A DNA stretch of 64,000 nucleotides from JBCCCJ01 sp039029315. Its GTDB lineage: Bacteria > Bacteroidota > Bacteroidia > J057. Below, piece after piece: positions 8,708 through 17,400 of the stretch (positions are counted from its first letter, which is position 1; each line of letters starts with the position of its first letter). The position numbers and the translations under genes were made by a program. The stretch lies in NCBI GenBank assembly GCA_039029315.1, contig JBCCGK010000025.1, positions 53,270 through 117,269 of the forward strand, in the 5' to 3' direction. A model generated the notes under the pieces. The model saw only the letters and a list, made by a program, of their open reading frames with translations. It made no database searches and was not told the DNA's origin.

Positions 8708-9553
8708 ATGAGAAAACAGTATTGGTTCTGGATGAGCTTCTTCCTGGCAAGTGTTGTCTCTTGTGTGCCTTCTGAGTCAGAACAATCCAGCAAAGCGGTT
8801 GATCATTCAGCAAGTTCGGCTTACCCAATACCTCCTCCTTCTGGAATAGAAGTGAATCTTTTATCTTTATCACCTGAAATCAAGCTAGACACAGTCAAGG
8901 TTGAGATCACGTATGATCACTCCTTCAGCCAAGCCAAGACTTATCTGGCGATTCCTTTCCTCCCTTTGTTGCGTCAGTTGGTGGATAAATTCGGGATTGA
9001 ATCTACCCATACGGAAGTATTGCTGGTCTGTAAAGATGGATACATTCCTTCCCTGGAACTATCGCAGATTCTCCGTCAGGGAGGTGGATACCTGGCGTTT
9101 CGGGATGAAGATGCGCCTACAGGCTTTGATTGGGCCGAGACTGTCCGCACTGATTATTCTCCTTATTATCTGGTCTGGGAGAATCTTCCTTACGAGGATC
9201 ATTCAATGGCCTGGCCATTTGGATTGACCGCCTTGACCTTTGTGCCTATGGATTCCAGCCTGAACAAAATTCGTCCAACGAATGCTCGCCAAGAAGTAGT
9301 TCAAGGGTTTGAGCTGTATAAGGAAAATTGTCTCAAATGTCATTCGATCAACCGAATCGGCGGTATCATGGGACCAGAATTCAACGAGCCTAAGAACATC
9401 ACCACTTATTGGAGCAGAGAAGATATCATGGCTTTCGTGCAAGAGCCAACTGCCTATCGCTATAACAGCAAGATGCCGGCAATCACACATCTCAGCCAGG
9501 AAGATCTCTCATATATCATTGATTATCTTTCGTATCTCGCTCAATCCCCCTAA
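8708..9553 (+). CDS. c-type cytochrome lipoprotein
   Basis: 281 residues. The start at 8708 is preferred because it gives a clean lipoprotein signal (RKQYWFWMSFFLASVVSC); an upstream in-frame ATG at 8678 would overlap the CAP gene. Residues ~60-190 form a domain (LLVCKDGYIPSLEL, YLAFRDEDAP, YYLVWENLPYEDHSMAWPFG) that resembles the molybdopterin-oxidoreductase (SUOX) fold without visible cofactor ligands; that part is tentative. The C-terminal third is a class I cytochrome c: heme motif CLKCH with NRIGGIMGP, then YNSKMPAI supplying the likely Met ligand, and LSQEDLSYIIDYLSYL. Periplasm-facing electron carrier; partner not evident nearby. Confidence 0.85.
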   Translation: MRKQYWFWMSFFLASVVSCVPSESEQSSKAVDHSASSAYPIPPPSGIEVNLLSLSPEIKLDTVKVEITYDHSFSQAKTYLAIPFLPLLRQLVDKFGIESTHTEVLLVCKDGYIPSLELSQILRQGGGYLAFRDEDAPTGFDWAETVRTDYSPYYLVWENLPYEDHSMAWPFGLTALTFVPMDSSLNKIRPTNARQEVVQGFELYKENCLKCHSINRIGGIMGPEFNEPKNITTYWSREDIMAFVQEPTAYRYNSKMPAITHLSQEDLSYIIDYLSYLAQSP

Positions 9554-9558
9554 CTCCT

Positions 9559-10074
9559 ATGTCTATCCGCTATTCTGTCATGAGCTTAGCTGCTGCAATT
9601 GGTCTATATATGACTCTTGTTGTGGTCAACAATCTTACTGATTATGGGTCCAATTTTGCCTTTGTCTCACATGTGCTGAGTATGGATGATACCTTCTCAG
9701 CCAACAAAGGAATGTGGCGTGCCATCTCCCAGCCGCTCGTGCATCATATCGCCTATGTATTGATCATTTTGACAGAATCTATCATTGCGATTCTCTGTTT
9801 GTTAGGGAGCTGGAATCTATGGAAAAACAGATTTGCTTCTCCCAAAGAATTTAGACGGGCCAGGAAACTGGCTGTCTATGGACTCCTTCTTGGGTTTCTT
9901 CTATGGTTCACTGGATTTGTCAGCATAGGGGGAGAATGGTTCCTCATGTGGCAATCCAGTCACTGGAATGGGACTGAGGTCGCTATGCGGAATGCCCTGA
10001 TGTTCCTGCTCGTGATGTTTTATCTGAATAGTGTAAATGTTCCTGTCGTCACCCGCTCAATTCCATCGTCATAG
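9559..10074 (+). CDS. DUF2165 family small integral membrane protein
   Basis: 171 residues with four hydrophobic segments, and the family pattern YMTLVVVNNLTDYGSNFAFVSHVLSMD at residues 17-44, a long first loop with HHIAYVLIILTE, and a conserved GFVSIGGEWFLMWQS in helix 3-4. Function of the family is unknown. It starts 5 bases after the cytochrome stop, so it is probably co-transcribed. Its last 55 bases overlap the 3' end of the convergent surface-protein gene, a longer overlap than usual; the final ~18 residues may therefore be lineage-specific. Confidence 0.85.
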   Translation: MSIRYSVMSLAAAIGLYMTLVVVNNLTDYGSNFAFVSHVLSMDDTFSANKGMWRAISQPLVHHIAYVLIILTESIIAILCLLGSWNLWKNRFASPKEFRRARKLAVYGLLLGFLLWFTGFVSIGGEWFLMWQSSHWNGTEVAMRNALMFLLVMFYLNSVNVPVVTRSIPSS

Positions 10075-11606
10075 ATCAGATTTGCCATGAACACATACAC
10101 GCCTTCGGGAGCCGCTCGTCCCTTCGTCCACCCATCCCAACCAGCATTGAAGTCATTGGGAATCAAAGCATTTCCTTCATACATCAGATGTCCCCAACGA
10201 TTGAATACACGAAAATTGCTGATTGAAATCAATTCATCCCCTCCACCGATGGAGTAGTAATCGTTGATGCCATCGTCATTGGGCGAAAACGCATTGGGGG
10301 CAAATAGATCATAGTGTTCCAACTGAAGCAACACCGTGCTATCACATCCGATGGAGGACTCGAGATCCACAGTATAGGTGCCTGGATTGAGAAAGCGATG
10401 GTTGCCGACATAGTAGAATTCTCCAGGAAATGATTTTGCAATGACGGTATCTCCCGTATTGCTAAAGACATTGAGGTTCAACTGAATAATGCTATCGCAC
10501 CCATCTACAGATGTCAGGGTATCCAGATAGATCCCTTCTGTGGTTCTGTCGTTTCCATTGAAAAAGAAAGAATCTCCTTCACACAGGCGAACTGTCTGGG
10601 TTGAACCTGGGCGAGGATGGGTATATTGATATCCTTTGGCGATTCGGCAACCGAGATTGGGACTTTCGATTCGGACCTGATAGAGCCCATCTCCATGCAG
10701 AGTTTTCAATTGTGAGAAGGTTTCGCCGACCAGCGCAATTCCATTTTTGTACCATTGATATCCCAATGTGTCGCTAAATGGCACCCGCAAAGCTACATCA
10801 TCATCGCAGGGATGAGCGGTCAGTCGAATATCGAAGTCAAAGGAGGCCTGATCAGCCAGAACAAGGTTGTCAAAGAAATAATAAGTATTCACAGTGGCCA
10901 ATGTCCTCACACAGGGAGGACCTATCGCAATGGCATAGATATCCTCATCAGGGGTAATATTGATCTCCTTTTGCTCCCATTCCATGGTCCCACTGGCTGG
11001 AGTTGATCCGAGGAACTTCCAGCCGGGTCCATTGGTAGGGCATCCCAAGGCATCATTCCCTCCCCCGAACGGCAAATTGTTGCAGTTGGTCGATCCAAAA
11101 AAGGTCACATCCATTGGAGGGGAATTTTCTGCAAAGGTATAGCCAATATAAAATTGAAATTTGTAGGCAACTCCTTCCTTTAGTGGCGAGGTCAAACATG
11201 CCCCGGCATACTCTTTCCAGTTGGGATTGCTTCGACTCCCAAATCTTCCGTCGCGAAATCCGATACAGGCCTCCCCATCAGGAATAGGAAGTGGAACTGG
11301 CAAATTGTCCCATCCCATCCACCCACAGGTATGGACATAATCAGTCGTGGCATCAGAAGCCTGAACCCAGTCTGTTGCACAGCTCATCTGAGAACGAGAA
11401 CTCGGGCAACAAATCATATCTTCGAAGGAGGGATTGGGGATGAGTGATTTGGGCTCAACAATTTCACATTCACAATCAGGATCATTGACATCGATTCTAC
11501 CATCTGCATCATCATCAATGGCATTGTCACAGATTTCTTGTGCGAATAGGGAAGGAGAGCCAGCTAGAATTCCAAGTAGCAGGAATAGTCCGTAGTAGCG
11601 GATCAT
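10020..11606 (-). CDS. T9SS type B surface protein, paralogue 1 of 3
   Basis: 528 residues. A signal peptide is followed by a calcium-loop-like CDNAIDDDADGRIDVNDPDC (residues ~26-45). A cysteine-rich region with IPNPSFED, CGWMGWD and PDGEACIGFRDG looks like a jelly-roll/carbohydrate-binding module. Then come an Ig-like segment around YQWYKNGIALVGE and two short repeats built on YLDTLTSVDGCDSI and VDLESSIGCDST. The end is the gliding-motility-type (type B) sorting domain: FSPNDDGINDYYSIGG, FRVFNRWGHLMYEG, APEGVYVF. Expected to be exported by T9SS and attached to the surface. Same architecture as the next two minus-strand genes. Confidence 0.9.
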   Translation of the reverse strand: MIRYYGLFLLLGILAGSPSLFAQEICDNAIDDDADGRIDVNDPDCECEIVEPKSLIPNPSFEDMICCPSSRSQMSCATDWVQASDATTDYVHTCGWMGWDNLPVPLPIPDGEACIGFRDGRFGSRSNPNWKEYAGACLTSPLKEGVAYKFQFYIGYTFAENSPPMDVTFFGSTNCNNLPFGGGNDALGCPTNGPGWKFLGSTPASGTMEWEQKEINITPDEDIYAIAIGPPCVRTLATVNTYYFFDNLVLADQASFDFDIRLTAHPCDDDVALRVPFSDTLGYQWYKNGIALVGETFSQLKTLHGDGLYQVRIESPNLGCRIAKGYQYTHPRPGSTQTVRLCEGDSFFFNGNDRTTEGIYLDTLTSVDGCDSIIQLNLNVFSNTGDTVIAKSFPGEFYYVGNHRFLNPGTYTVDLESSIGCDSTVLLQLEHYDLFAPNAFSPNDDGINDYYSIGGGDELISISNFRVFNRWGHLMYEGNALIPNDFNAGWDGWTKGRAAPEGVYVFMANLIYDDGIERVTTGTFTLFR

Positions 11607-11997
11607 ATAAATAAAGCCTTGCTAAGCAGGAAACACAAATCCCCACAAAGGGTGTGAAAAGATCAGGCTGATACATCTCTTTGCCCTGAAGTCCTTTTCC
11701 CTATAATCTATGTCCCCTTTCTTAAATTGATGTTAAAGGTAACTGGTGCTAGCCGCTGTGTGATAGCTTAGAAACGCTCAAAAAATAACTTATGCCCTTT
11801 TATTTGTCCATTTGCACCAAGCCTTTTCCTTTGATTTGGCTCAAATGTTCTACCAAAAATGACATGCTATTTTTTTCATGTTCCTTAAGTTAGAAAAAAA
11901 TAGAGAATAAATAGAATCTCAGATCTGTCCGTCTTTTCCGCCAATTTGTGTAGTGGTGGAACGACTATTGAATGTGGTCTTAGCAATATACGTCTTT
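11607..11997. other. 391-base gap between surface-protein paralogues 1 and 2
   Basis: AT-rich spacer upstream of paralogue 1. I see no reading frame with a credible start, no RNA gene and no strong hairpin. It should contain the promoter of paralogue 1, but no good TAnnTTTG element with a matching upstream TTG was found. Confidence 0.6.
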
Positions 11998-13650
11998 TTA
12001 TTTCATGAGAACAATACTCCCGGCACTCCTTCTTGATTTTCCATCGTCGAATAAGACACTCGCTACATATACATATACACCTTCAGGCAAGGGTCTGCCT
12101 TTGGCCATGCCATCCCAACCATCATCCATTGCCCCTGGAGAAAGTCCCTCTACCTGATACACCAAATTTCCCCATCGGTTGAATATTTTTAGTTGGGAAA
12201 TTTCAATTACCTCTTCTCCACCGGTCAAAGAAAAGTAATCATTGATCCCGTCACCATTTGGAGAAAATGCCGAAGGCGCAAATATCTCGTAATAGGACAA
12301 GGACAAATATATGATACTATCGCAGCCTCCAGTAGATTCCAGTAGCACTTCATATTCTCCGGGAGCATCAAATCGCCTTGAACCAATTTGATACGATTCC
12401 GAAGGAAATATTCGAGTGTGAATGCTATCCAAAAACTCTGATTCTACTGACAAATCCAACAAGACTATGCTATCACAGCCCGTGATCGTCTGCAATGTAT
12501 CAAGATAGACACCTTCTTCTGTAAGCACCTCTTCTCCAAGCTGATACGAACCTCCTTCGCAAATCGCAAATTGCAATTCAGTGTATGATTCAGGTCTTAC
12601 ATACTCAAATGGCTGCGAGAGCACACATTCACCGTCCATGGCCTCAATCCGGACTTGATATGATCCATTTCCGTACATTCTTACCAGAATTGCTCCCGTT
12701 TCTCCAGGTATCGCAACCCCATCTTTATACCATTGAAGACGATTTCCTATTTGGAAGAAAAAATCTGAATCCCCTTTGACAAGCAATCTTTCTTCGGGGG
12801 AGCAGGGTTCGTTTAACAATCGAATGTCTCCTTCATAATCGGATTTCTCAAGCAAGCGAATATTGTCCAGGAAATAATAGGGATTGGGTTTGGCCATGCT
12901 GTCCAGACATCCCGGTCCAATAGCAATTGCATTGATCTCGACTTCTGGAATTACCTCAAACAGGACACGTTTCCATTCCTGATCTCCTTCCAGCCAGGTA
13001 TGGCCCAGACGGTGATAGGCAGTGATGGCGGCTGGACATCCAAAGCTTGGGTCTCCATTCCCAAAGGGAAGGTCGTCACAAGATTCTATTCCCCAGAAGG
13101 TGAATTCATTTGGTGGAGAATGTCTCTCATCTCCAAATCCGATATACATCTCGAAGAGGTATCGTTCTCCTTCTTTCAGGGGATAGCTCAGGCAGGTTCC
13201 GACATATTCTTTCCAGGAAGTCTCCATGACTGCTCCTTCAAACTGTCCATTTCGAAAGCCTACACATGCCTCTCCGTCTGGCATAGGAAGTGGCACCTGA
13301 TAACTTGGAAACTCCTGCCATCCACACATGTGAAAATAATCAGGTGTCGGTTCTGAGGCATCCTCCCAGCCTTCGGCACAGTTCAGTTGCGCTTGTGCAT
13401 CCGGGCAGCAGGAGTGATGTTCAAAGGAAGGATTCACAATAGGCGAAGGAGGCAGGTTCAATGAACATGAACAATCAGGGTCCTGAATATCGATCAGGCC
13501 GTCCTGGTCATCGTCCAGCCCATTGGCACAAAGTTCTGTTGACTGGGCTATGCAAAGCGTCATCGGGTAAAGTATGATCACTCCCACGCATATTTGTCTG
13601 ATCAGCACCTTTAGCTCGAAAAATGTATACCTGCAAAAGATCATTTTCAT
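11998..13650 (-). CDS. T9SS type B surface protein, paralogue 2 of 3
   Basis: 550 residues, same plan as its neighbours: signal peptide (longer here, with VGVIILYPMTLCIAQ), calcium-loop-like CANGLDDDQDGLIDIQDPDC, IVNPSFEHHSCCPDAQ, CGWQEFPSY, PDGEACVGFRNG, an Ig-like LQWYKDGVAIPGE, repeated YLDTLQTITGCDSI and VLLESTGGCDSI, then the type B sorting domain FSPNGDGINDYFSLTGG with IFNRWGNLVYQ and LPEGVYVY. The Asp-rich loop is of the kind that binds calcium in other secreted proteins. Function unknown; possible adhesin or carbohydrate binder. The ~20 extra residues before the signal may mean the true start is an internal ATG. Confidence 0.9.
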   Translation of the reverse strand: MKMIFCRYTFFELKVLIRQICVGVIILYPMTLCIAQSTELCANGLDDDQDGLIDIQDPDCSCSLNLPPSPIVNPSFEHHSCCPDAQAQLNCAEGWEDASEPTPDYFHMCGWQEFPSYQVPLPMPDGEACVGFRNGQFEGAVMETSWKEYVGTCLSYPLKEGERYLFEMYIGFGDERHSPPNEFTFWGIESCDDLPFGNGDPSFGCPAAITAYHRLGHTWLEGDQEWKRVLFEVIPEVEINAIAIGPGCLDSMAKPNPYYFLDNIRLLEKSDYEGDIRLLNEPCSPEERLLVKGDSDFFFQIGNRLQWYKDGVAIPGETGAILVRMYGNGSYQVRIEAMDGECVLSQPFEYVRPESYTELQFAICEGGSYQLGEEVLTEEGVYLDTLQTITGCDSIVLLDLSVESEFLDSIHTRIFPSESYQIGSRRFDAPGEYEVLLESTGGCDSIIYLSLSYYEIFAPSAFSPNGDGINDYFSLTGGEEVIEISQLKIFNRWGNLVYQVEGLSPGAMDDGWDGMAKGRPLPEGVYVYVASVLFDDGKSRRSAGSIVLMK

Positions 13651-13918
13651 AAATAGCTCAAAAATACTTTGCTAAAAAAAGGGTTGCGTGGAAGGTGTAC
13701 ATTCCCTCTCTAAGGCTCATGTCGATCATAATTGCCCTTGAGGGAGGAAATGAAAGGCCGATCAAAAGGGAGAAGAATAGCTGTGGCAATCAAATTGAGT
13801 CTTGGCCTTTCGTTTTCATATGTGTTTCAGGCTGCGTCAAGTCAATTTAATAATTATTTGATTGCCTTTGCAGAAGAAGCCTGAAAGAGGTGTATTTCTG
13901 GCAATCTCCTTAGCTTTC

Positions 13919-15505
13919 TCACCGTAATAACACAAAACTCCCTGAGCTTGTTCGCTCCTTTTGATCATCGAATAACACGATTGCTACAAATACATATACG
14001 CCTTCCACAGCCGGAGCTGCTGAGGTTTGTCCATTCCAGACCGTCGCAAAATCCGGACGAGTCAGATTATTGGCCTGAAAAATGAGATTTCCCCATCGAT
14101 TGTAAACCTGAAACATCCGTATGCCTACAACTTCGTCTCCGTCTCCTTCCAAAGAAAAATAATCATTGATTCCATCTCCATTTGGCGAGAAAGCTGTCGG
14201 GACCAAGAATTCATAGAAAGACAAAGACAAGTGAATCGTGCTGTCACATCCAGTGGAAGATTGCAAGGGAATAGCGTACTCGCCAGCTTCATCAAAACTG
14301 TTCGAGCCAATCTGGTACACTTCCGAAGGAAAAATACTTACGTCAATCGAATCTCCAAGATCTGAGACCACAACCAACTCCAGTAAGATGACACTGTCGC
14401 AACCTTCCGGTGTCTGCAAGGTATCAAGGTAGATTCCCGTTTCGGTCAACTCCTGGATTCCCAGAAGATAGGTTTCTCCTGCACAGATTATGGCTTCCTG
14501 TTCCTCAAAGGAACTGGGTCTCTCAAACACAAATGGTTCTGTCAACTGGCATTGTCCTGTTGGTGACTCAAGGCGAACCTGATAGCTCCCTTCTCCATAC
14601 AGTTGACTCAACATTTCGCTTTCCTCTCCTGCCAAAGCAATCCCTTCTTTGTACCACTGATAGCTGTATCCCGGTCTTCGCTGAACCTCCATCCCTACGT
14701 CTGTCGCACAAGGATGATCTGTCAGCGAAATCCCTTCTTCAAAGTTCGACTGCTCAATCAAGACAATGTGATCCAGAAAATAATAGGTATTAATGGGACC
14801 CAGATATTCTTTGCACCCTGGCCCAATGGCAATCACACTGATATCTTCTCTCGGCTTGAGTGTCATTTGGACGCGCTTCCACTCATTCTTTCCATCGACA
14901 TCTACCCCTCCAAGGAATCGCCAATTGGGATCTTTGGTGGGGCAGCCAAATCGGACATTTCCTTCTCCAAAGGTCATGTCATCACACTTCTGAATTCCAA
15001 AAACGGCTAGCTGTAGGGGGGGAGAATGTATCTCATCCGAAAAGCCAATCGATAACTCGATTGTGTAAAGAACATCAGCCTGCAGTGGGGTGAACAAACA
15101 AGTGCTGGCATATTCTTTCCATTGAGGATTGTCGTTTCTCAAATCAAAAAAACCGTCGCGAAAGCCCACGCATCCTTCTCCGTCAGGCAGAGGCAAAGGA
15201 ATCGGATATTCCTGCCATTCCAACCAGTGGCAGCTATGATTGTAATCTACAGTTGGCTCTGAGGGCTGATTCCAGTCTGAGAGGCAGGCGAATCCTGATG
15301 GCTCATGGGGACAGCAGCTTTGGTCTTCAAAAGATGGATTGGGAATGGGAGAGCGGGGGAGAGCAGGACCGCAGCTACAATCTGGATCATGGAGATCGAT
15401 CAGACCATCTTGATCATCGTCAAGCGCGTTGTTGCAGAGTTCTGGCGTTTGCGCAACACACAAAGTTGACAGAAATAGAAAAAAGAACGCACACTTGAGA
15501 GGCAT
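13919..15505 (-). CDS. T9SS type B surface protein, paralogue 3 of 3
   Basis: 528 residues: signal peptide (CAFFFLFLSTLCVAQ), CNNALDDDQDGLIDLHDPDC, IPNPSFEDQSCCPHEP, CHWLEWQEYPIPLPLPDGEG, an Ig-like YQWYKEGIALAGEE, repeats YLDTLQTPEGCDSV and IPLQSSTGCDSTI, and a type B end FSPNGDGINDYFSLEG, VYNRWGNLIFQ, AVEGVYVF. Closer by eye to paralogue 2 than to paralogue 1. The 268 bases between it and paralogue 2 hold no gene. Its start faces the ferredoxin gene, sharing a 191-base divergent region. Confidence 0.9.
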   Translation of the reverse strand: MPLKCAFFFLFLSTLCVAQTPELCNNALDDDQDGLIDLHDPDCSCGPALPRSPIPNPSFEDQSCCPHEPSGFACLSDWNQPSEPTVDYNHSCHWLEWQEYPIPLPLPDGEGCVGFRDGFFDLRNDNPQWKEYASTCLFTPLQADVLYTIELSIGFSDEIHSPPLQLAVFGIQKCDDMTFGEGNVRFGCPTKDPNWRFLGGVDVDGKNEWKRVQMTLKPREDISVIAIGPGCKEYLGPINTYYFLDHIVLIEQSNFEEGISLTDHPCATDVGMEVQRRPGYSYQWYKEGIALAGEESEMLSQLYGEGSYQVRLESPTGQCQLTEPFVFERPSSFEEQEAIICAGETYLLGIQELTETGIYLDTLQTPEGCDSVILLELVVVSDLGDSIDVSIFPSEVYQIGSNSFDEAGEYAIPLQSSTGCDSTIHLSLSFYEFLVPTAFSPNGDGINDYFSLEGDGDEVVGIRMFQVYNRWGNLIFQANNLTRPDFATVWNGQTSAAPAVEGVYVFVAIVLFDDQKERTSSGSFVLLR

Positions 15506-15647
15506 AATCGTATCGTTGAAGCAATCTAGAGGAAATTAGCGAAAACTTCATCCGATTCATAGAATGGGAATTGTCCCTTCTGGCAAGGATCGTTTTCTCC
15601 ACATTTTCCTTACAAAAGATTTTGCCAACTAAACCAATTTCGACATA

Positions 15648-15679
15648 TTGGGTTATATAAATAAATTGCTCTAAATTTG
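15648..15679 (+). promoter_or_regulatory. Bacteroidota-type promoter of the ferredoxin gene
   Basis: TAAATTTG (15672-15679) is an exact TAnnTTTG -7 element, with TTG (15648-15650) 21 bases upstream as -33. The start codon is 17 bases after the -7 box, giving a very short leader. Confidence 0.7.
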
Positions 15680-15696
15680 TAAAAACATCGATTGCT

Positions 15697-16047
15697 ATGG
15701 CTATAATAATTACAGACGAGTGCATCAATTGCGGTGCCTGCGAACCTGAATGTCCTAACACGGCTATCTACGAACCTGGAGTAGAGTGGAAATACTCTGA
15801 TGGAACAGAACTTGAAGGAGAAATCACAACCCCTGAAGGCGAAACGCTAGATGCGGATGATGACCAGGAACCTGTTTCTGACGAATTCTACTATATCACC
15901 CATCACAAATGCACGGAATGTACTGGCTTCCATGAGGAACCACAATGTGCTGCTGTCTGTCCAGTAGATTGCTGTGTGCCTGATCCTGATCATGAAGAAA
16001 CTGAAGAAGAGTTGATTGCGAAAAAAGAATGGATGCACCTCGAGTAG
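15697..16047 (+). CDS. 2[4Fe-4S] ferredoxin
   Basis: 116 residues. The first cluster motif is CINCGACEPECP (residues 9-20). The second is CTECTGFHEEPQCAAVCP, with the eight-residue insert between the second and third Cys typical of Allochromatium-type ferredoxins. The two halves are separated by an acidic insert of ~45 residues, and the C-terminus is also acidic, so the protein is strongly negatively charged. Likely a soluble low-potential electron carrier. Its position next to an NADH-module-less nuo operon with korAB at the far end suggests it carries electrons from the 2-oxoacid oxidoreductase to complex I; that is inference. Has its own promoter and terminator, so it is a single-gene unit. 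Confidence 0.93.
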   Translation: MAIIITDECINCGACEPECPNTAIYEPGVEWKYSDGTELEGEITTPEGETLDADDDQEPVSDEFYYITHHKCTECTGFHEEPQCAAVCPVDCCVPDPDHEETEEELIAKKEWMHLE

Positions 16048-16068
16048 CGGCATCTATCCTAAATACAC

Positions 16069-16106
16069 ATCGGGCCTCCTACTTATGAAGGAGGCCCGAT
16101 TCATTT
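16069..16106 (+). terminator. Rho-independent terminator after the ferredoxin gene
   Basis: Perfect 12-bp stem ATCGGGCCTCCT (16069-16080) with AGGAGGCCCGAT (16089-16100), 8-base loop, then TCATTT. It lies 22 bases after the ferredoxin stop. Confidence 0.85.
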
Positions 16107-16191
16107 CTACCTATTTTTTGGGATTGTTTTCAGCCTGATTTTTGTTTTTTTTGTCTTTCTCATTTATCCAACATCTTTTTTTGCTCAGATC

Positions 16192-16524
16192 ATGTTTGGA
16201 ATTATTGTTCTCATTATGCTTGCCTTCTATATGGGAAAGCGAGCTGAAGACAAAAACAAAAACCGCTATGTGTATTGGGGACTTACCGTACTGGTGTGGT
16301 TTGGGGCTCAATTCATCGTTGGGATTCTCTTCTTTGTGCTTGCAGGTCTCATTACGGGGAATGAGCCTTCAGATGGAGCGGTGACCGTTGCTGCTCTGAT
16401 TGGTTCATTGATAGGGTATGGTCTTCTCTATAGATATCTTGACAAGCAATCTGATGAGTCAGATGCCGAAAGAAAAATCAGGGAATTGGGGATGCCCGAT
16501 TCTGAAGAAGATACACATGTCTAA
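16192..16524 (+). CDS. Small two- or three-helix membrane protein of unknown function
   Basis: 110 residues. Hydrophobic segments at about 2-14, 29-52 and 64-80 (GIIVLIMLAFYMG; LTVLVWFGAQFIVGILFFVLA; VTVAALIGSLIGYGLLY), with a charged KRAEDKNKNR loop and an acidic, soluble tail (DKQSDESDAERKIRELG). The pattern resembles small conserved Bacteroidota membrane proteins, but I recognise no family with a known role. Its stop codon TAA adjoins the first bases of an inverted-repeat element. Confidence 0.7.
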   Translation: MFGIIVLIMLAFYMGKRAEDKNKNRYVYWGLTVLVWFGAQFIVGILFFVLAGLITGNEPSDGAVTVAALIGSLIGYGLLYRYLDKQSDESDAERKIRELGMPDSEEDTHV

Positions 16525-16686
16525 GAGACTGTTTTGACATATATGCTGAGAATTTTTATTGCGTATTTTTTTACCAGCCAAAGCTCTTTTTGCTTTGCAT
16601 AGCTGCGCTATGGACAGGAAAAAAGCTGAAGGATGGTGAAAAAAAACGCATACAAAAAATTAGTGATAGATGTTCAAACAGTCTCT
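16525..16686. repeat. MITE-like element with ~50-base imperfect terminal inverted repeats
   Basis: The left arm begins AGAGACTGTTTTGACATA at 16525. The right arm, read in reverse, begins AGAGACTGTTTGAACATC at 16686. Both arms continue with a T-rich stretch containing a GCGT core and end near TACC/CACC. About 60 bases lie between them, with no gene. The whole element can fold into one long hairpin. A single arm of the same family occurs at 54437. The element separates two converging genes. Confidence 0.75.
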
Positions 16687-16694
16687 AAGTCCAC

Positions 16695-17033
16695 TTACTC
16701 CTCTTCCTTCCCAAAGTTCCAATAATTGGGGTGGGTATCTTCTGTCTGCTGGTTCCAATAGGCAGGAGTAACCTTGCGACCATCAAAGGTCAACAATTTG
16801 CGCTGATAGACTGCTATCACAGGATTGAAGATAACATCTGCCACACCAGCTATATAGAGTGTGGGGTCTTCTTCTTTTTTCTTTTTGGCTTCGGCTGCTT
16901 TGACTTCATAGCCGTTATGTGCCAGGAGTTTGCGGAGGAATTCTACCCGCTCTGCTGAGGCTGCTGTTTCCAATACCGTACAGCGAACTCCTTCTATTTC
17001 TTTGACTACGTGTCTTCCTTTTGTAAGTGACAT
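16695..17033 (-). CDS. Conserved-looking small protein of unknown function at the end of the nuo operon
   Basis: 112 residues from an ATG at 17033 preceded by AAAGGAGAAAG, an unusually good ribosome-binding site here; a longer frame starts at 17096 but adds only a Lys-rich stretch. Features: RHVVKEIEGVRCTVLETAAS, ERVEFLRKLLAHNGYEVKA, then a Lys/Glu-rich linker, PTLYIAGVADVIFNPVIAVYQRKL and a C-terminus rich in Asn/Tyr/Trp. No signal peptide or membrane segment, so cytoplasmic. The middle pattern looks like a small alpha-beta domain. Its only clue is position, same strand, downstream of nuoN across a repeat-filled gap of 367 bases. Confidence 0.7.
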   Translation of the reverse strand: MSLTKGRHVVKEIEGVRCTVLETAASAERVEFLRKLLAHNGYEVKAAEAKKKKEEDPTLYIAGVADVIFNPVIAVYQRKLLTFDGRKVTPAYWNQQTEDTHPNYWNFGKEEE

Positions 17034-17080
17034 AGTTATTGTTCTTTCTCCTTTCCAACTGGCCTTCTTTTTTTGTTTTC

Positions 17081-17385
17081 TGTCCTTTTTATTCATCCTC
17101 TGCTAGCTCTTAAAGGCATTCAGCTACTTCGTGCTCTTGATGAAAAAGGACCAAAAACTCAAGCCTCGATTCCCGGGATTTCACTTCGTTCAACACAACC
17201 AAGCAAGGCTAAGACAGCTGCCGTTCTTCCCGTCCCGACGTAGCGGGATGCACCCAGCCACATTTCTTCGAAATCCTCTCTCCTCAAATACTTACCGCCC
17301 TTTTACATTCGATATGTTTCATTTTCAATTTCCTCTCCCACCTCCTCAACATCCAGCCTTATACCCCATACCATATACCCTCAAA
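17081..17385. repeat. Dispersed intergenic repeat, copy A
   Basis: Begins GTCCTTTTTATTCATCCTC, contains GATGAAAAAGGACCAAAAA, the dyad ATTCCCGGGATTTC, CCGACGTAGCGGGATGCACC and CACATTTCTTCGAAATCC, and ends in a tail with TTATACCCCATACCATAT just before the nuoN 3' end. It fills most of the 367-base gap between nuoN and the small gene at 17033. The same blocks in the same order recur at four other sites in this operon. No gene is seen in it. Confidence 0.85.
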
Positions 17386-17400
17386 ACTTCTCTTCCGTCC

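Noticed and set aside
13659..13666. TATTTTTG on the minus strand as a promoter of surface paralogue 2
   Set aside because: It fits TAnnTTTG but is only 8 bases from the start codon, and no TTG is placed at -33.
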